Positions 33,283-42,747 of a stretch of 53,207 nt of DNA are shown here, in pieces. A model generated the notes under the pieces. It saw only the letters and a list, made by a program, of their open reading frames with translations. It was not told the origin of the DNA and made no database searches. Source of the stretch: Candidatus Sulfotelmatobacter sp. (GTDB lineage Bacteria; Acidobacteriota; Terriglobia; Terriglobales; Acidobacteriaceae); the NCBI GenBank assembly GCA_017883425.1, contig JADGNP010000002.1, positions 1-53,207 of the forward strand. Direction: 5' to 3'. Every line of letters begins with the position of its first letter. Within the stretch, counting starts at the first letter, position 1. The position numbers and the translations under genes were made by a program.

Positions 33283-35004
33283 ATGCAGCGGTTGGCGGCA
33301 GCTTGCGAAGCGATTGCGGGGACGACGAAGAAACTGCTGAAGACGGGGATCGTCGCGGACTATCTGAAGTCGCGCACAACCGATGAGGCGGCCGTGTCGG
33401 CGGTATTCCTTTCGGGGCGGGCGTTTCCGGCATGGGAAGAGACCACGCTGCAGGTCGGCGGTCGGTCGCTATGGCAGATTGTGGCGGAGTTGTCGGGGAG
33501 CGATGAAGGCGAGCTGACAGCTACTTACCGGCGTCACGGTGACCTGGGAGCGGTCGCAGGCGAAGTCCTTTCCGAACGCGCCGGTCAGGGTTTGGGCGTG
33601 TTGGACGTGGAGGCAACGTTTCGTCAGATTGCCGCGGCACGCGGGCCATCGGCAAAGGCAGCCATCGTGCGCGATCTGATTTCACGCGCGACGCCGCTCG
33701 AAGCTAAGTACATCGTCAAGATCATTACTGGCGATCTACGGATTGGACTGAAGGAGAGCCTGGTCGAGGAAGCGATTGCCAGGGCCTATGGCGGAACTCC
33801 GGCTGATGTGCAACGCGCCAACATGCTCGTGGGAGACATCAGCGAGGCGCTTCGATTGGCCTCCGAGGGTAGGCTGGCCGAGGCAGCGATGCGGATGTTT
33901 CATCCGCTCGGGTTCATGCTGGCGAGTCCGATCGAGTCGGCGGAGGAGGGGCTGAGTTACTTCGCGGAAGCGGCGGTAGAGGATAAGTACGACGGCATCC
34001 GCGCACAGGCGCATGTGGCGAACGGCGAGGTGAAATTTTTCTCGCGCACGCGGGATGAAATCACGGAATCGTTCCCGGAGTTGCCGGACGCGCTGGCCGG
34101 GCTGCCGCAGGACGCCATACTGGATGGAGAGATTGTGGCGTGGGACTATCCCGCGGGACGCGCGCGGCCGTTTAGCGTTTTGCAGCAGCGGCTGGGAAGG
34201 AAGAGAGTCAGCGACAAGATGCTGCGGGAGACTCCGGTCGCGTTCCTGGTGTTCGACGTTCTATATGCGGGAAGAGAGCTAGTGATGGATCGTCCGCTGC
34301 GGGAGCGGGCGCGGATCCTCGATGAGTTACTAACGACGCCACGGAAAACCTTGAACCACAGAGGACACGGAGGTTCGCAGAGGAGAGCGCCGGTCCAAGG
34401 AGCGCTTGCCTTCGATGCAGAGCAACACGCAGAAGAAAGGATCGCTGAGGCGAGCATCATTCGCGCGCCGGTATTTCGCGCCTCGTCCCCCGAGGAATTG
34501 GAGGAGTTGTTTGCCGCGGCGCAGGAGAGAGGGAATGAAGGGTTGATGATCAAGGATATCGATTCGCCATATACGCCCGGCAAGCGTGGAAAGTCGTGGC
34601 TGAAGATGAAGCGTGAACTGGCCACGCTGGATGTCGTCGTGACCGCGGTCGAGTACGGGCACGGCAAGCGCGTGGGTGTGCTCAGCGATTACACCTTCGC
34701 GGTGTGGGATGGTGAGCGACTGGTGAACATCGGCAAGGCGTATTCCGGCCTGACCGACGGCGAGATCGCCGAGATGACACAGTGGTTCCTCGATCACACG
34801 TTGGAAGATCAGGGATTCCGGCGGATGGTTGAGCCGAAGATCGTGCTGGAAGTGGCCTTCAACAACATGATGCAATCCGACCGGCACGAGAGTGGATACG
34901 CTCTGCGCTTTCCGCGCATTGTGAGGTTGCGGCCGGATAAGTCGGCGGAAGAGGCGGACACGATTGAGCGGGCGCGGGAGATTTTCGAGAAGCAACAAGC
35001 ATAG
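33283..35004 (+). CDS. ATP-dependent DNA ligase (archaeal LigB/Lig1 type)
   Basis: The 573-residue protein has an N-terminal helical DNA-binding domain (about 1-200), the adenylation motif with lysine nucleophile K235 (EDKYDGIRAQ), motif III FLVFDVLY, motif IV NEGLMIKDIDSPY and motif V SWLKMKR, then an OB domain. It seals nicks with ATP and probably supplements the NAD-dependent LigA. After RKTL the stretch NHRGHGGSQRR (about 357-370) is coded by a word repeat inserted in frame between motifs. GGAGATTC precedes the ATG. Confidence 0.92.
   Translation: MQRLAAACEAIAGTTKKLLKTGIVADYLKSRTTDEAAVSAVFLSGRAFPAWEETTLQVGGRSLWQIVAELSGSDEGELTATYRRHGDLGAVAGEVLSERAGQGLGVLDVEATFRQIAAARGPSAKAAIVRDLISRATPLEAKYIVKIITGDLRIGLKESLVEEAIARAYGGTPADVQRANMLVGDISEALRLASEGRLAEAAMRMFHPLGFMLASPIESAEEGLSYFAEAAVEDKYDGIRAQAHVANGEVKFFSRTRDEITESFPELPDALAGLPQDAILDGEIVAWDYPAGRARPFSVLQQRLGRKRVSDKMLRETPVAFLVFDVLYAGRELVMDRPLRERARILDELLTTPRKTLNHRGHGGSQRRAPVQGALAFDAEQHAEERIAEASIIRAPVFRASSPEELEELFAAAQERGNEGLMIKDIDSPYTPGKRGKSWLKMKRELATLDVVVTAVEYGHGKRVGVLSDYTFAVWDGERLVNIGKAYSGLTDGEIAEMTQWFLDHTLEDQGFRRMVEPKIVLEVAFNNMMQSDRHESGYALRFPRIVRLRPDKSAEEADTIERAREIFEKQQA
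34352..34386. repeat. ACAGAGGACACGGAGG word repeat in frame in the ligase gene
   Basis: AACCACAGAGGACACGGAGG followed by TTCGCAGAGGA encodes NHRGHGGSQRR. The same words occur at 27236, 29861 and 17642. The reading frame is kept. Confidence 0.75.
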
Positions 35005-35024
35005 CAGTGACGTGCAGTGCCATC

Positions 35025-35969
35025 TCAGTGGCTGTGGTGATGATGATGTTCTTCACTCTCCGCCACCGGGATCACGCAGCCGTGGGCCACTTCGCACACC
35101 ACGTGCTCGAACTGGATCGTCGTATGGTCGATGCGGAAGTCGTGCAGCAGGCACTCCTTCACGTCCCGCAAAATGCGTTCGCTGACCGAAGGAGGAATGT
35201 CGGCAATCGAAATGTGGCAGGACAGCGCGTGGGTCTCCGATCCGATGCTCCAGACGTGAAGATCATGCACGTCATTGACTCCGCCGACCGAACGGATGGC
35301 GGACTCGATCTTCTCCAGCTTCATGCCACGCGGCGTGCCTTCCAGCAAAATGTTGAGGGTCTCGCGGACAATGCCGAAGCCCGACCACAGGATCAGCACG
35401 CCGATGCCGAACGAGAGCGCGGAATCAATCCAGTAGTTCCCCGTAACCAGGATGGCCCAGCCACCGGCGATGACGGCTGCGGTCGAAAGCGTGTCACCGA
35501 CCTCGTGCAGTAGCGCGCTGCGGATGTTGACATCGCCGCCGGAGCGCCGGCTCGAGCGATAAAGCAGAAGCGCGATCACCCCGTTCATGACCACGCCCGC
35601 AGCAGCGACCCACATCATCACGCTGGCCTGCACATGCACCGGATGCTGCAGGCGACGGAAGGCCTCGTAGAAAATGAAGAATGAAACGGCGACCAGCGAG
35701 ATCGCGTTGACCAGGGCGGCCAGCACTCCGGCGCGATGATAGCCGTACGTCTTGGTGGAGTTAGCGGGGCGCGACTGGAAATAGACCGCGACCAGGGAGA
35801 GCAGCAGTGCTAGGAAATCGGAAAGATTATGTCCGGCTTCGGAAAGCAGCGCCAGGGAATGTGCGCGTATGCCCGCCACGACCAGCAGCACGATGTAGGC
35901 CAGGGTCACGGCGAGCGATATCTTCAAAACCCGCGTGGGACCGCCCGCGCCATGAACGTGCACGTGCAT
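35025..35969 (-). CDS. Cation diffusion facilitator (CDF) metal exporter
   Basis: Proton-coupled exporter of Zn2+ or related metals in the inner membrane. The 314-residue protein has six membrane segments (about 16-200). The paired HxxxD metal sites are in SEAGHNLSDF and HEVGDTLS, the pattern of Zn-type CDFs. A cytoplasmic C-terminal domain contains VHDLHVWSIGSETHALS. Both ends are His-rich (MHVHVHG; EEHHHHHSH), likely metal buffers. CTGGAAGC precedes the ATG at 35967-35969. The metal is not determined by sequence. Confidence 0.93.
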   Translation of the reverse strand: MHVHVHGAGGPTRVLKISLAVTLAYIVLLVVAGIRAHSLALLSEAGHNLSDFLALLLSLVAVYFQSRPANSTKTYGYHRAGVLAALVNAISLVAVSFFIFYEAFRRLQHPVHVQASVMMWVAAAGVVMNGVIALLLYRSSRRSGGDVNIRSALLHEVGDTLSTAAVIAGGWAILVTGNYWIDSALSFGIGVLILWSGFGIVRETLNILLEGTPRGMKLEKIESAIRSVGGVNDVHDLHVWSIGSETHALSCHISIADIPPSVSERILRDVKECLLHDFRIDHTTIQFEHVVCEVAHGCVIPVAESEEHHHHHSH

Positions 35970-36187
35970 GCTTCCAGTGTAAGGGCGTATACGGCGGGCT
36001 TCAAGCGTGTGCAGGCGCCAGGCTTGCATCCGGCAGAGAAAACACAAGCGCAAAACTTAAGTTGTCTTCGCGAATGCCGATGTGGCGTAGAGACGGAAGG
36101 CAGGCGCGAGCCGGAACACGAACCAATCCAAAGCCTGGCCGCCCACACCGGAAGATGAGGGAGCGCGCCGAAAAGGAGGCCCGGCTA

Positions 36188-37288
36188 GTGCCGGAAGCCA
36201 TAAAGAGGCGAGTACTCCTGGTCGATGATGCCGTGGTGGTTCGCAAGGCACTGTCCCTGGCCATCTCAAAAGACCGGGATCTTGAGGTCGCAGGCACGGC
36301 GGTCAACGGACGCGTGGCGCTGGCGAAATTCGCCGCCCTGAAGCCTGACATTGTCCTCCTCGACTTCGAAATGCCGGAAATGGACGGGCTGGCAACAGTC
36401 CGCGAGTTGCGCAAGATCGACACCCGCGTCCCCATCATCATGTTTAGCAACCTGACGGAGCGCGGGGCTTCGGTCACGCTGGAAGCTTTGTCGCTGGGCG
36501 CCACCGATTACGTCACCAAGCCGAGTAATGCAGATATGACGGCCACTCTCGAGGCCTTCTCGCGGGAACTCATCCCCAAGATTCGGGCGCTTTGCCTTCT
36601 GCCCGAGATACAAACCAGTTTCGCTCCGGCGGCCAAACCAAGAGTGCAGACTCCAGGTATAGCCATCCCTCATCGACCACGATTGCTATCCCCGGTACAA
36701 ATAGTGGCGATCGGAGTCTCCACCGGTGGTCCGGACGCACTGGCCCGGGTTCTGCCATCGTTGCCGGCGAACTTTCCCCTGCCGATCGTCATCGCGCAAC
36801 ATATGCCGCCTATCTTTACCTCGCTGCTGGCGGCACGATTGTCGGCGAAGTCGGCGTTGCCGGTGCGGGAGTGCGTCTCTGGTGAACCGCTCACGCCCGG
36901 TTGTGCGGTCATCGCTCCGGGAGACTTTCACATGGTGGTCAGCCAGGAAGATGGACTGCTTGTCCTCAAGACCCATCAGGGCCCGAAGGAAAATTTCTGC
37001 CGTCCGTCGGTGGATGTGCTCTTCCACTCGATTGCCCGCCTGTACGGAGCCCGTGCGCTCGCTGTGGTTCTCACCGGCATGGGACAAGACGGGCTGAGGG
37101 GGTGCGAAACGCTGCACGGGTTAGGGGCCCGGATCTACGTGCAGGATGAAGCCAGCAGCGTGGTTTGGGGCATGCCAGGCTTGGTAGCACGGGGCGGTCT
37201 GGCGGACAAGATACTGCCGCTCGATCAGGTTGGCGCGGAGATTGTTCGCGCGGCCACCACGCAAATTGCTGCGCGAACTCAATCCTGA
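36188..37288 (+). CDS. cheB: Protein-glutamate methylesterase CheB
   Basis: CheB demethylates and deamidates chemoreceptors when phosphorylated. The 366-residue protein has a receiver domain with D13/D14, D59 in LLDFEMPEMDG and KPS near 112-114, then a methylesterase domain with Ser in GVSTGGPDA, His in AQHMPP and Asp in GMGQDGLRG. I start at the GTG at 36188-36190: AAGGAGG lies 8 nt upstream, a perfect ribosome site, and earlier ATGs lack one. No cheR, cheA or receptor gene is in the window, so it is an orphan. Confidence 0.9.
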   Translation: MPEAIKRRVLLVDDAVVVRKALSLAISKDRDLEVAGTAVNGRVALAKFAALKPDIVLLDFEMPEMDGLATVRELRKIDTRVPIIMFSNLTERGASVTLEALSLGATDYVTKPSNADMTATLEAFSRELIPKIRALCLLPEIQTSFAPAAKPRVQTPGIAIPHRPRLLSPVQIVAIGVSTGGPDALARVLPSLPANFPLPIVIAQHMPPIFTSLLAARLSAKSALPVRECVSGEPLTPGCAVIAPGDFHMVVSQEDGLLVLKTHQGPKENFCRPSVDVLFHSIARLYGARALAVVLTGMGQDGLRGCETLHGLGARIYVQDEASSVVWGMPGLVARGGLADKILPLDQVGAEIVRAATTQIAARTQS

Positions 37289-37312
37289 GATGGGCTTCGC
37301 CTGCCTGACGAA

Positions 37313-40105
37313 TCAGCTCTTGGTCAGACTATCGAGGTAGCGGTTGTTGTAGAACGTGGTTGTCTTCTGCACGAACTCGAGAATCCTGAACATCCGCTCG
37401 CGGCCTTCCCGGTTCATCTCCCGGAACTGGACGGCAACGCCGGAGCCGGGATCGAGTCTCGCCACCACACCCTCAGCCGACAAGCTGGCATCATCCATCG
37501 AGAATCCCAGCTTGATTTTGCTGCCCGGCGCAAGGATGGTGCTGGTTTCCACGAAGCAGCCGCCCAGGCTGACGTCGGTAACATTGGCGAACAAGGGAGT
37601 CCCTCCCTCCTCGGTTTGCAGTTCGATCGTAACCCGGCACTTCATGCGCGGGTGGGAACGGCGGTCCTTATAGGAAAGCTGCTTCTGCTTTTCCATATAC
37701 ATACGGCGGTCGGCTTTGGCCAGAAGTTGTTCCGCATCTTTCCCGTCTTCCGGAAACATCGCGCGTCCGACGCTGAGCGACAGAATATCTTCGCCACAGA
37801 CTTCGCTTCCGGCCTGGCTGGCCAAGGCCCGCATTTGCTCCGCCTTCTTACCCGCCGCATCGGCTGCGAGCCCGGGGGCGATGACCACAAATTCGTCTCC
37901 GCCCATGCGCGCGACGTAATCATATTCGCGGCAACTGTCTTTGAGCGCCTGGGCGAAGAGGCGCAACACGCGATTGCCCTCCAGATGGCCGAAGCGGTCG
38001 TTGATCTGTTTGAAGCCGTCCATGTCGGAGACCATGACCGTCAGCAACGAGTTGTCGCGCTTGCAGCGGGCCAGTTCACGGTCGAGTTGCAGGAAAAGAG
38101 AGCGGGCATTGGGCAGACCCGTGAGGTAGTCGGTGGTTGCCGAATTTTCCGCCTGCTGGTATTTGAGCGCGTTCTCGATGGACAGCGCCATCTTGCCGCT
38201 GACCGCAAGCAGTATGCGCAGGTGATCGGTGGCGAAGGCGTCGCGTTCGCCACGGTAGAGCGCGAGAACGCCGATGACTCCGGAAACCCCCTCCAGTGGC
38301 ACGGCCAGAGCAGAACGCAATGTGCTGAACTTCGAAGGATCGTTCAGGTATCCCGGTTCCACCGACGGGTTACCGTTGATGATCGGCTTGCGATTGTGCG
38401 CCACCCAGCCGGAGAGTCCCTGCCCGATGGGGATACGCAAGGACGAAAATAGCCGATAGTTGTCCCCATTCACATATTCGGGGACCAGTTCATCTTCGCG
38501 CTTGATATAGATGGCGATGGCATCGTAAGGCACCATCGGCTTGAGCTTTACGGAGAACACGGACAGCGTCTCGGTCAAACTGAGCGAAGCGCCAAGGTCC
38601 TGGCTCAGTTCGAACAACGATTGCGCCTCCTGCCGGGCCGCTGCGATGGACGACAGGAACGTGGTTTCACGTCCCGCATAATCCTGCACGGTGGCGTTCT
38701 CGAAGCCGGCTGCCGGCTCGAGGCCACGCTCGATTTTGATCGAGGTGGAGAGCGGACCGTTGGGGTCCTGCGCTGACTTAGCCACGGCGAGCCGTTCCAG
38801 GTACTGATAGCGCTTTTGCAGAACGTCGACGACCTTCGGATCAAATGACTTGCCCGATTCGGCAGCCAGTTTCTGCATCACATCCCGCAGTGGCAAGGCG
38901 CGCCGGTACTGGCGATCGGACGCCAGGGCATCGAGATAGTCGACGGCCGAGAGGATGCGCGCTCCGATGGGAATTTCGGCTCCCTTCAGTCCCATCGGGT
39001 AGCCGGAGCCGTCCCACTTTTCATGGTGGGCGCGCACAATGGGCACGACGGGATAGGGGAAACGCACGCGTTCTAGAATCTCGGCGCCAACTAGCGTATG
39101 TATCTTCATCTTCTCAAATTCTTCCGGCGTAAGTCGGCCGGGCTTCGAGATGATGTGCTCAGGCACCGCAAGTTTACCGATGTCGTGCAGGAGCGCGGCG
39201 GCGTGCAGAGCCTCGAGTTCGGCTCCGGTCACCCCCAGTTCCTTGGCCACTTCGATGGCATAGACGCGAACGCGCTGTAAGTGCTCGTGGGTGGTATGGT
39301 CCTTGGCTTCAATGGCCAGTGCCAGAGCCTCGATGGTCCGCAGATGCAGGTTCGCCATTTCCTCGACGTGGCGTTTTTCGTCCTCCAGTTTGCCCAGGTA
39401 AAGGCGATACGAGCGGTAGATGACGTAAACCGCCGGCACAAGCAGCAGTGACGTTTCCCAGTTGAAAGTGTGGTTGAGCCAGGCAACTGCCCCGGCGATC
39501 CCGGCCCCTACCAGGTAGTAAGGAAACGACCAGAAGTAACAGCCCACCAGAATCCGCATGAGAGGCCGGCGCTCCGTCAGCGAAATGACGGTGGCGATCG
39601 AGCCCGCATTGGCGATGAAGTAGACGGTCGCCGCCAATCCCAGCAAGACCGGGCGGCTGCCCACTAGCAGGTTCGCGACTGGCAGGTGATAGACCGCGTA
39701 TGCCAGCGCCGTCGAAACGGAACCGGCGCACACGTTGAACGTCACCTGAATCGCCTTGGGGCGCTCCGGATACAGGCACTGTGCCAGCATTGAGATCGCG
39801 CCCAGAATCAGGGTTTCGCTGAAGCTGAGTTCCAGGATGCCGATCAGGATGAATAGAAAATTCACCGACAGCGTGCCGGTAATGCCTGGCAGGTTCACCT
39901 TGAGCCGCGACGCCAGAACGGCGATGCCCAAGTAGCAGATGAACTCCGCAATGTTCTTACTGCTCTGGTGAACTCCGCCGTAAAGCAACGTAGCCAGTCC
40001 CGCTATCACCACCAGGCTGATGAACAGCTTGGCAGGGAGAGACAGAACTCTCCACGAATGGGAGTGCGACGGCAGACCTGTGGCAACGCTTGTGGCACCA
40101 GTCAT
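37313..40105 (-). CDS. Membrane HD-GYP, GAF, GGDEF and PilZ protein (c-di-GMP turnover)
   Basis: The 930-residue protein combines about seven membrane segments (about 25-235), an HD-GYP phosphodiesterase domain (about 245-440; LLHDIGKL, HHEKWDGSGYP), a GAF sensor (about 500-650), a GGDEF cyclase with intact MGGDEF (about 665-825) and a C-terminal PilZ domain with RRSHPRMKCRV and DVSLGGCF, the c-di-GMP site. It can plausibly make, break and sense c-di-GMP. The start is uncertain: ATG at 40103-40105 or an upstream TTG at 40175-40177. It converges on cheB, 24 bp apart. Confidence 0.9.
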   Translation of the reverse strand: MTGATSVATGLPSHSHSWRVLSLPAKLFISLVVIAGLATLLYGGVHQSSKNIAEFICYLGIAVLASRLKVNLPGITGTLSVNFLFILIGILELSFSETLILGAISMLAQCLYPERPKAIQVTFNVCAGSVSTALAYAVYHLPVANLLVGSRPVLLGLAATVYFIANAGSIATVISLTERRPLMRILVGCYFWSFPYYLVGAGIAGAVAWLNHTFNWETSLLLVPAVYVIYRSYRLYLGKLEDEKRHVEEMANLHLRTIEALALAIEAKDHTTHEHLQRVRVYAIEVAKELGVTGAELEALHAAALLHDIGKLAVPEHIISKPGRLTPEEFEKMKIHTLVGAEILERVRFPYPVVPIVRAHHEKWDGSGYPMGLKGAEIPIGARILSAVDYLDALASDRQYRRALPLRDVMQKLAAESGKSFDPKVVDVLQKRYQYLERLAVAKSAQDPNGPLSTSIKIERGLEPAAGFENATVQDYAGRETTFLSSIAAARQEAQSLFELSQDLGASLSLTETLSVFSVKLKPMVPYDAIAIYIKREDELVPEYVNGDNYRLFSSLRIPIGQGLSGWVAHNRKPIINGNPSVEPGYLNDPSKFSTLRSALAVPLEGVSGVIGVLALYRGERDAFATDHLRILLAVSGKMALSIENALKYQQAENSATTDYLTGLPNARSLFLQLDRELARCKRDNSLLTVMVSDMDGFKQINDRFGHLEGNRVLRLFAQALKDSCREYDYVARMGGDEFVVIAPGLAADAAGKKAEQMRALASQAGSEVCGEDILSLSVGRAMFPEDGKDAEQLLAKADRRMYMEKQKQLSYKDRRSHPRMKCRVTIELQTEEGGTPLFANVTDVSLGGCFVETSTILAPGSKIKLGFSMDDASLSAEGVVARLDPGSGVAVQFREMNREGRERMFRILEFVQKTTTFYNNRYLDSLTKS

Positions 40106-40254
40106 AGGCGTGAGCACACTGCGGCCGGGAGGAATACCCAGCCACCCATGAATACCAGCTAACACGTTTAGAAACAATGATTTGGACGATTTCCAGCAAA
40201 CTTCGGTAACTTGCGGACGTTACAAAGAGGGGGGATACCGACGGACCCGTGAAA

Positions 40255-40320
40255 CACTGGGCTGCGCTAAATCTAACAGCCGATTAGGCTTCAGTCCCTC
40301 GGACGCGGTTTTGCATTTTT
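40255..40320 (-). promoter_or_regulatory. GEMM-like leader, possible c-di-GMP riboswitch
   Basis: On the minus strand the leader of the c-di-GMP protein reads ATGCAAAACC, then GGGACTGAAGCCTAATCGG and CAGCCCAG. These resemble the GEMM-I (c-di-GMP-I) blocks CAAACC, GGGACGCAAAGCC and the 3' CAGCCGGG. The conserved loop is changed (CTGA for CGCAAA) and the first hairpin is short. It may be diverged or a chance match. It lies about 150 nt before the start codon. Confidence 0.3.
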
Positions 40321-40360
40321 TCTGCCCAATCCGACTGGGTATCGGAGATCGGTTCGCGAC

Positions 40361-40906
40361 TCAGACCGAGTGCGATACATCTTCTTCGGCCACGTCCTGA
40401 TCCGTGCTTGTCGCGGAGGCAGCGGCCGAAGATTTCCCACGCCGCATGGCTACAATCCCCGTACGGACCATCTCCAGCACGCCGTAGGGGCGCAGCACTT
40501 CGAGCAGGCCATCAATCTTGTCTTCGGCTCCGGTGATTTCGATGGTGAGCGAGTCGGGGGCTACATCGACCACGCGCGCACGGAACACGCTGGCCAGTTC
40601 CAGCACATGCGAGCGCGCCTCGTGTGTAGCCGCGACCTTGATCATGGCCAGGTCGCGAACGATGGCAGGCTGGTTGGTGATGTTCTCCACCAGCAGCACG
40701 TTGACGAGTTTATACAGATTGGCCTCGATGCGGCGTGCCTGGTCGTGATCCGCGTCGACCGTAATGGTCATGCGCGAGACCTCCGGCTTTTCCGTGCGAC
40801 CCACCGTCAGCGAATCAATATTGAAAGCGCGGCGGCGAAACAGCGAGGCCACCCGCGTCAGCACGCCCGGTTTGTTTTCCACGTACACCACGTATGTGTT
40901 CAGCAT
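40361..40906 (-). CDS. ilvH: Acetolactate synthase small (regulatory) subunit IlvH
   Basis: Regulatory subunit that binds Val and activates IlvB. The 181-residue protein has an ACT domain at the N-terminus (VVYVENKPGVLTRVASLFRR, FNIDSLTVGRTE) and a second ACT-like domain (about 80-160). The tail is Ser/Ala/Asp-rich. AGAGAAG precedes the chosen ATG at 40904-40906, and only 7 bp separate it from the ilvB stop codon, so the two form one operon. Confidence 0.94.
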   Translation of the reverse strand: MLNTYVVYVENKPGVLTRVASLFRRRAFNIDSLTVGRTEKPEVSRMTITVDADHDQARRIEANLYKLVNVLLVENITNQPAIVRDLAMIKVAATHEARSHVLELASVFRARVVDVAPDSLTIEITGAEDKIDGLLEVLRPYGVLEMVRTGIVAMRRGKSSAAASATSTDQDVAEEDVSHSV

Positions 40907-40913
40907 GTCTTCT

Positions 40914-42653
40914 CTATTCGTCGGTGGCGGTCTCCACAATTTTACTGGGCCGCCGGATCATTTCGTGCAACGACGCCCCTGCCGCCACCATGGGATACAC
41001 CGTGTCCTCTTGTTCCACCCGGAAATTGATGAGCACCGGGCCGTCATGCTGCCGCGCCGCCTGCACCGAGGGCACCACCTGCGAGCGCTCCGTGACGGTC
41101 ATACTGCGAATGCCATAGGCCTCGCCGAGTTTGGCAAAATCCGGGTTCAGCAGCGGCGTCGCGGCGTAGTTGCGCTCGTAGAAGAATTCCTGCCACTGGC
41201 GCACCATGCCGAGAAAACCGTTGTTGATGATGGCGATGTTGACCTTCAGATTTTCCTGCACAACAGTCGCAAGTTCGCACAACGTCATCTGGAAGCCGCC
41301 ATCGCCGACCACGACCCACACTTCGGCTTCCGGCCGCGCGACCTTTGCGCCGATGGCTGCGGGCAAGGCGAAGCCCATCGTGCCCAAACCTCCCGAGGTG
41401 ATCAGGCTGCGCGCTTTCTCATGCTTGTAGTATTGCGCCTCCCACATCTGATGCTGGCCCACGTCCGTCACCACCACGGTGTCGCCGTCGCGAGTCTCGC
41501 GCCACAGATCGTTAATCACGTGGGCCGCGTAGAGATGCCCGCTGTCAGGCAGGTTCTGGATGTCGCGCACGGCGGCATCGCCCTTCAGCTTGTCGATGGA
41601 ATCGAGCCACTCGCTGCGGTCAATGGATTCGATGTGCGGCAACAGCTCATGCAGAACTTCCCGCAGGTCGCCGACGAGGGGAACATCCACTTTGACGTTC
41701 TTGTTGATCTCCGCAGGATCAATCTCGATGTGAATTTTCTTGGCGTTGGACGCGTAAGTCTTCAGGTTGCCGGTCACCCGATCGTCGAAGCGCATGCCGA
41801 AAGCCAATAACAGGTCGGCTTCCTGAATGGTGTGATTCACCCAAGCCTCGCCGTGCATGCCCATCATCCCGAGATTGAGGGGATGAGACGCTGGGAACGC
41901 GCCCAGTCCCAACAGGGTAAGCGCTACCGGAATGCCCGCCTTCTCGGCGAATTCGCGAACTTCCGCCATGGCTCCGGAAATGATGATGCCGTGCCCTGCC
42001 AGGATCACCGGCCGCTTGGAGTTGTGGATCAACTCCAGAGCCTGCTCATATTCCCTCCGCTCCGGCGAGAGATCCGGACGATACCCCGGCAGTTGCGGCT
42101 TGGCGGCTTCCCAGTCGAATTCGCAGGTCGTCTGCTGCGCATCTTTGGTGATATCGACGAGCACCGGCCCTGGCCTGCCGGAACGCGCCACATAAAAAGC
42201 TTCCCGAATGGTTCGTGCCACTTCGCTGGCGTGGGTCACCAGATAATTGTGCTTGGTGATGGGAAGAGTGACGCCGGTGATGTCGGTTTCCTGAAACGCG
42301 TCGGAACCGATCAGTTTGCTCCCCACCTGTCCGGTAATGCAGACGATGGGCGACGAATCGAGCATGGCCGTGGCAATTCCCGTGACCATGTTGGTGGCGC
42401 CCGGGCCAGAAGTGGCGACAGCAACGCCCACCTGCCCGCTGGCGCGCGCGTAGCCATCCGCCATGTGGGTCGCACCCTGCTCGTGGCGTACCAGAATGTG
42501 ATGGATTTTGCTGTGCTTGAGCGCGTCATAAGCGGGCAAAATAGCCCCGCCGGGATAGCCGAAGACGACTTGCACGCCCTCCCGTTCGAGGCATTCCCAC
42601 AGGATGCTTGCCCCAGTCATGCTTTTGACAGAGATGGATGTCTTGTCCTTCAT
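40914..42653 (-). CDS. ilvB: Acetolactate synthase large subunit IlvB
   Basis: ThDP-dependent enzyme joining pyruvates (or pyruvate and 2-oxobutyrate) in branched-chain amino acid synthesis. The 579-residue protein has VFGYPGGAILPAYDAL and catalytic Glu in VRHEQGATHMADGYA, the central domain, and the ThDP motif GDGGFQMTLCELATV with NNGFLGMVRQWQ. GAGGAAGGGTCGC precedes the ATG at 42651-42653. The 400-bp region upstream holds an attenuator-like terminator and a broken VOC gene. ilvC is not in the window. Confidence 0.95.
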   Translation of the reverse strand: MKDKTSISVKSMTGASILWECLEREGVQVVFGYPGGAILPAYDALKHSKIHHILVRHEQGATHMADGYARASGQVGVAVATSGPGATNMVTGIATAMLDSSPIVCITGQVGSKLIGSDAFQETDITGVTLPITKHNYLVTHASEVARTIREAFYVARSGRPGPVLVDITKDAQQTTCEFDWEAAKPQLPGYRPDLSPERREYEQALELIHNSKRPVILAGHGIIISGAMAEVREFAEKAGIPVALTLLGLGAFPASHPLNLGMMGMHGEAWVNHTIQEADLLLAFGMRFDDRVTGNLKTYASNAKKIHIEIDPAEINKNVKVDVPLVGDLREVLHELLPHIESIDRSEWLDSIDKLKGDAAVRDIQNLPDSGHLYAAHVINDLWRETRDGDTVVVTDVGQHQMWEAQYYKHEKARSLITSGGLGTMGFALPAAIGAKVARPEAEVWVVVGDGGFQMTLCELATVVQENLKVNIAIINNGFLGMVRQWQEFFYERNYAATPLLNPDFAKLGEAYGIRSMTVTERSQVVPSVQAARQHDGPVLINFRVEQEDTVYPMVAAGASLHEMIRRPSKIVETATDE

Positions 42654-42668
42654 GCGACCCTTCCTCGT

Positions 42669-42729
42669 GGCTCCCAAAAAAGGAAAACCCACCAGGCCAG
42701 CGTTTCTGGCGGGGCGGGATTCGGGAGCC
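42669..42729 (-). terminator. Attenuator-like terminator in the ilvB leader
   Basis: On the minus strand CCCGCC (42708-42713) pairs with GGTGGG (42688-42693), followed by TTTTCCTTTTTT (42676-42687): a good intrinsic terminator, only 23 bp before ilvB. An outer pair GGCTCCC/GGGAGCC (42723-42729 with 42669-42675) would compete with or enclose it. Upstream lies a coding stretch with VRVLV and a 6-bp hairpin GGGTAC/GTACCC (42778-42797), as expected for a leader peptide. Confidence 0.55.
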
Positions 42730-42747
42730 TTTAGGATTTCTTGTTTC

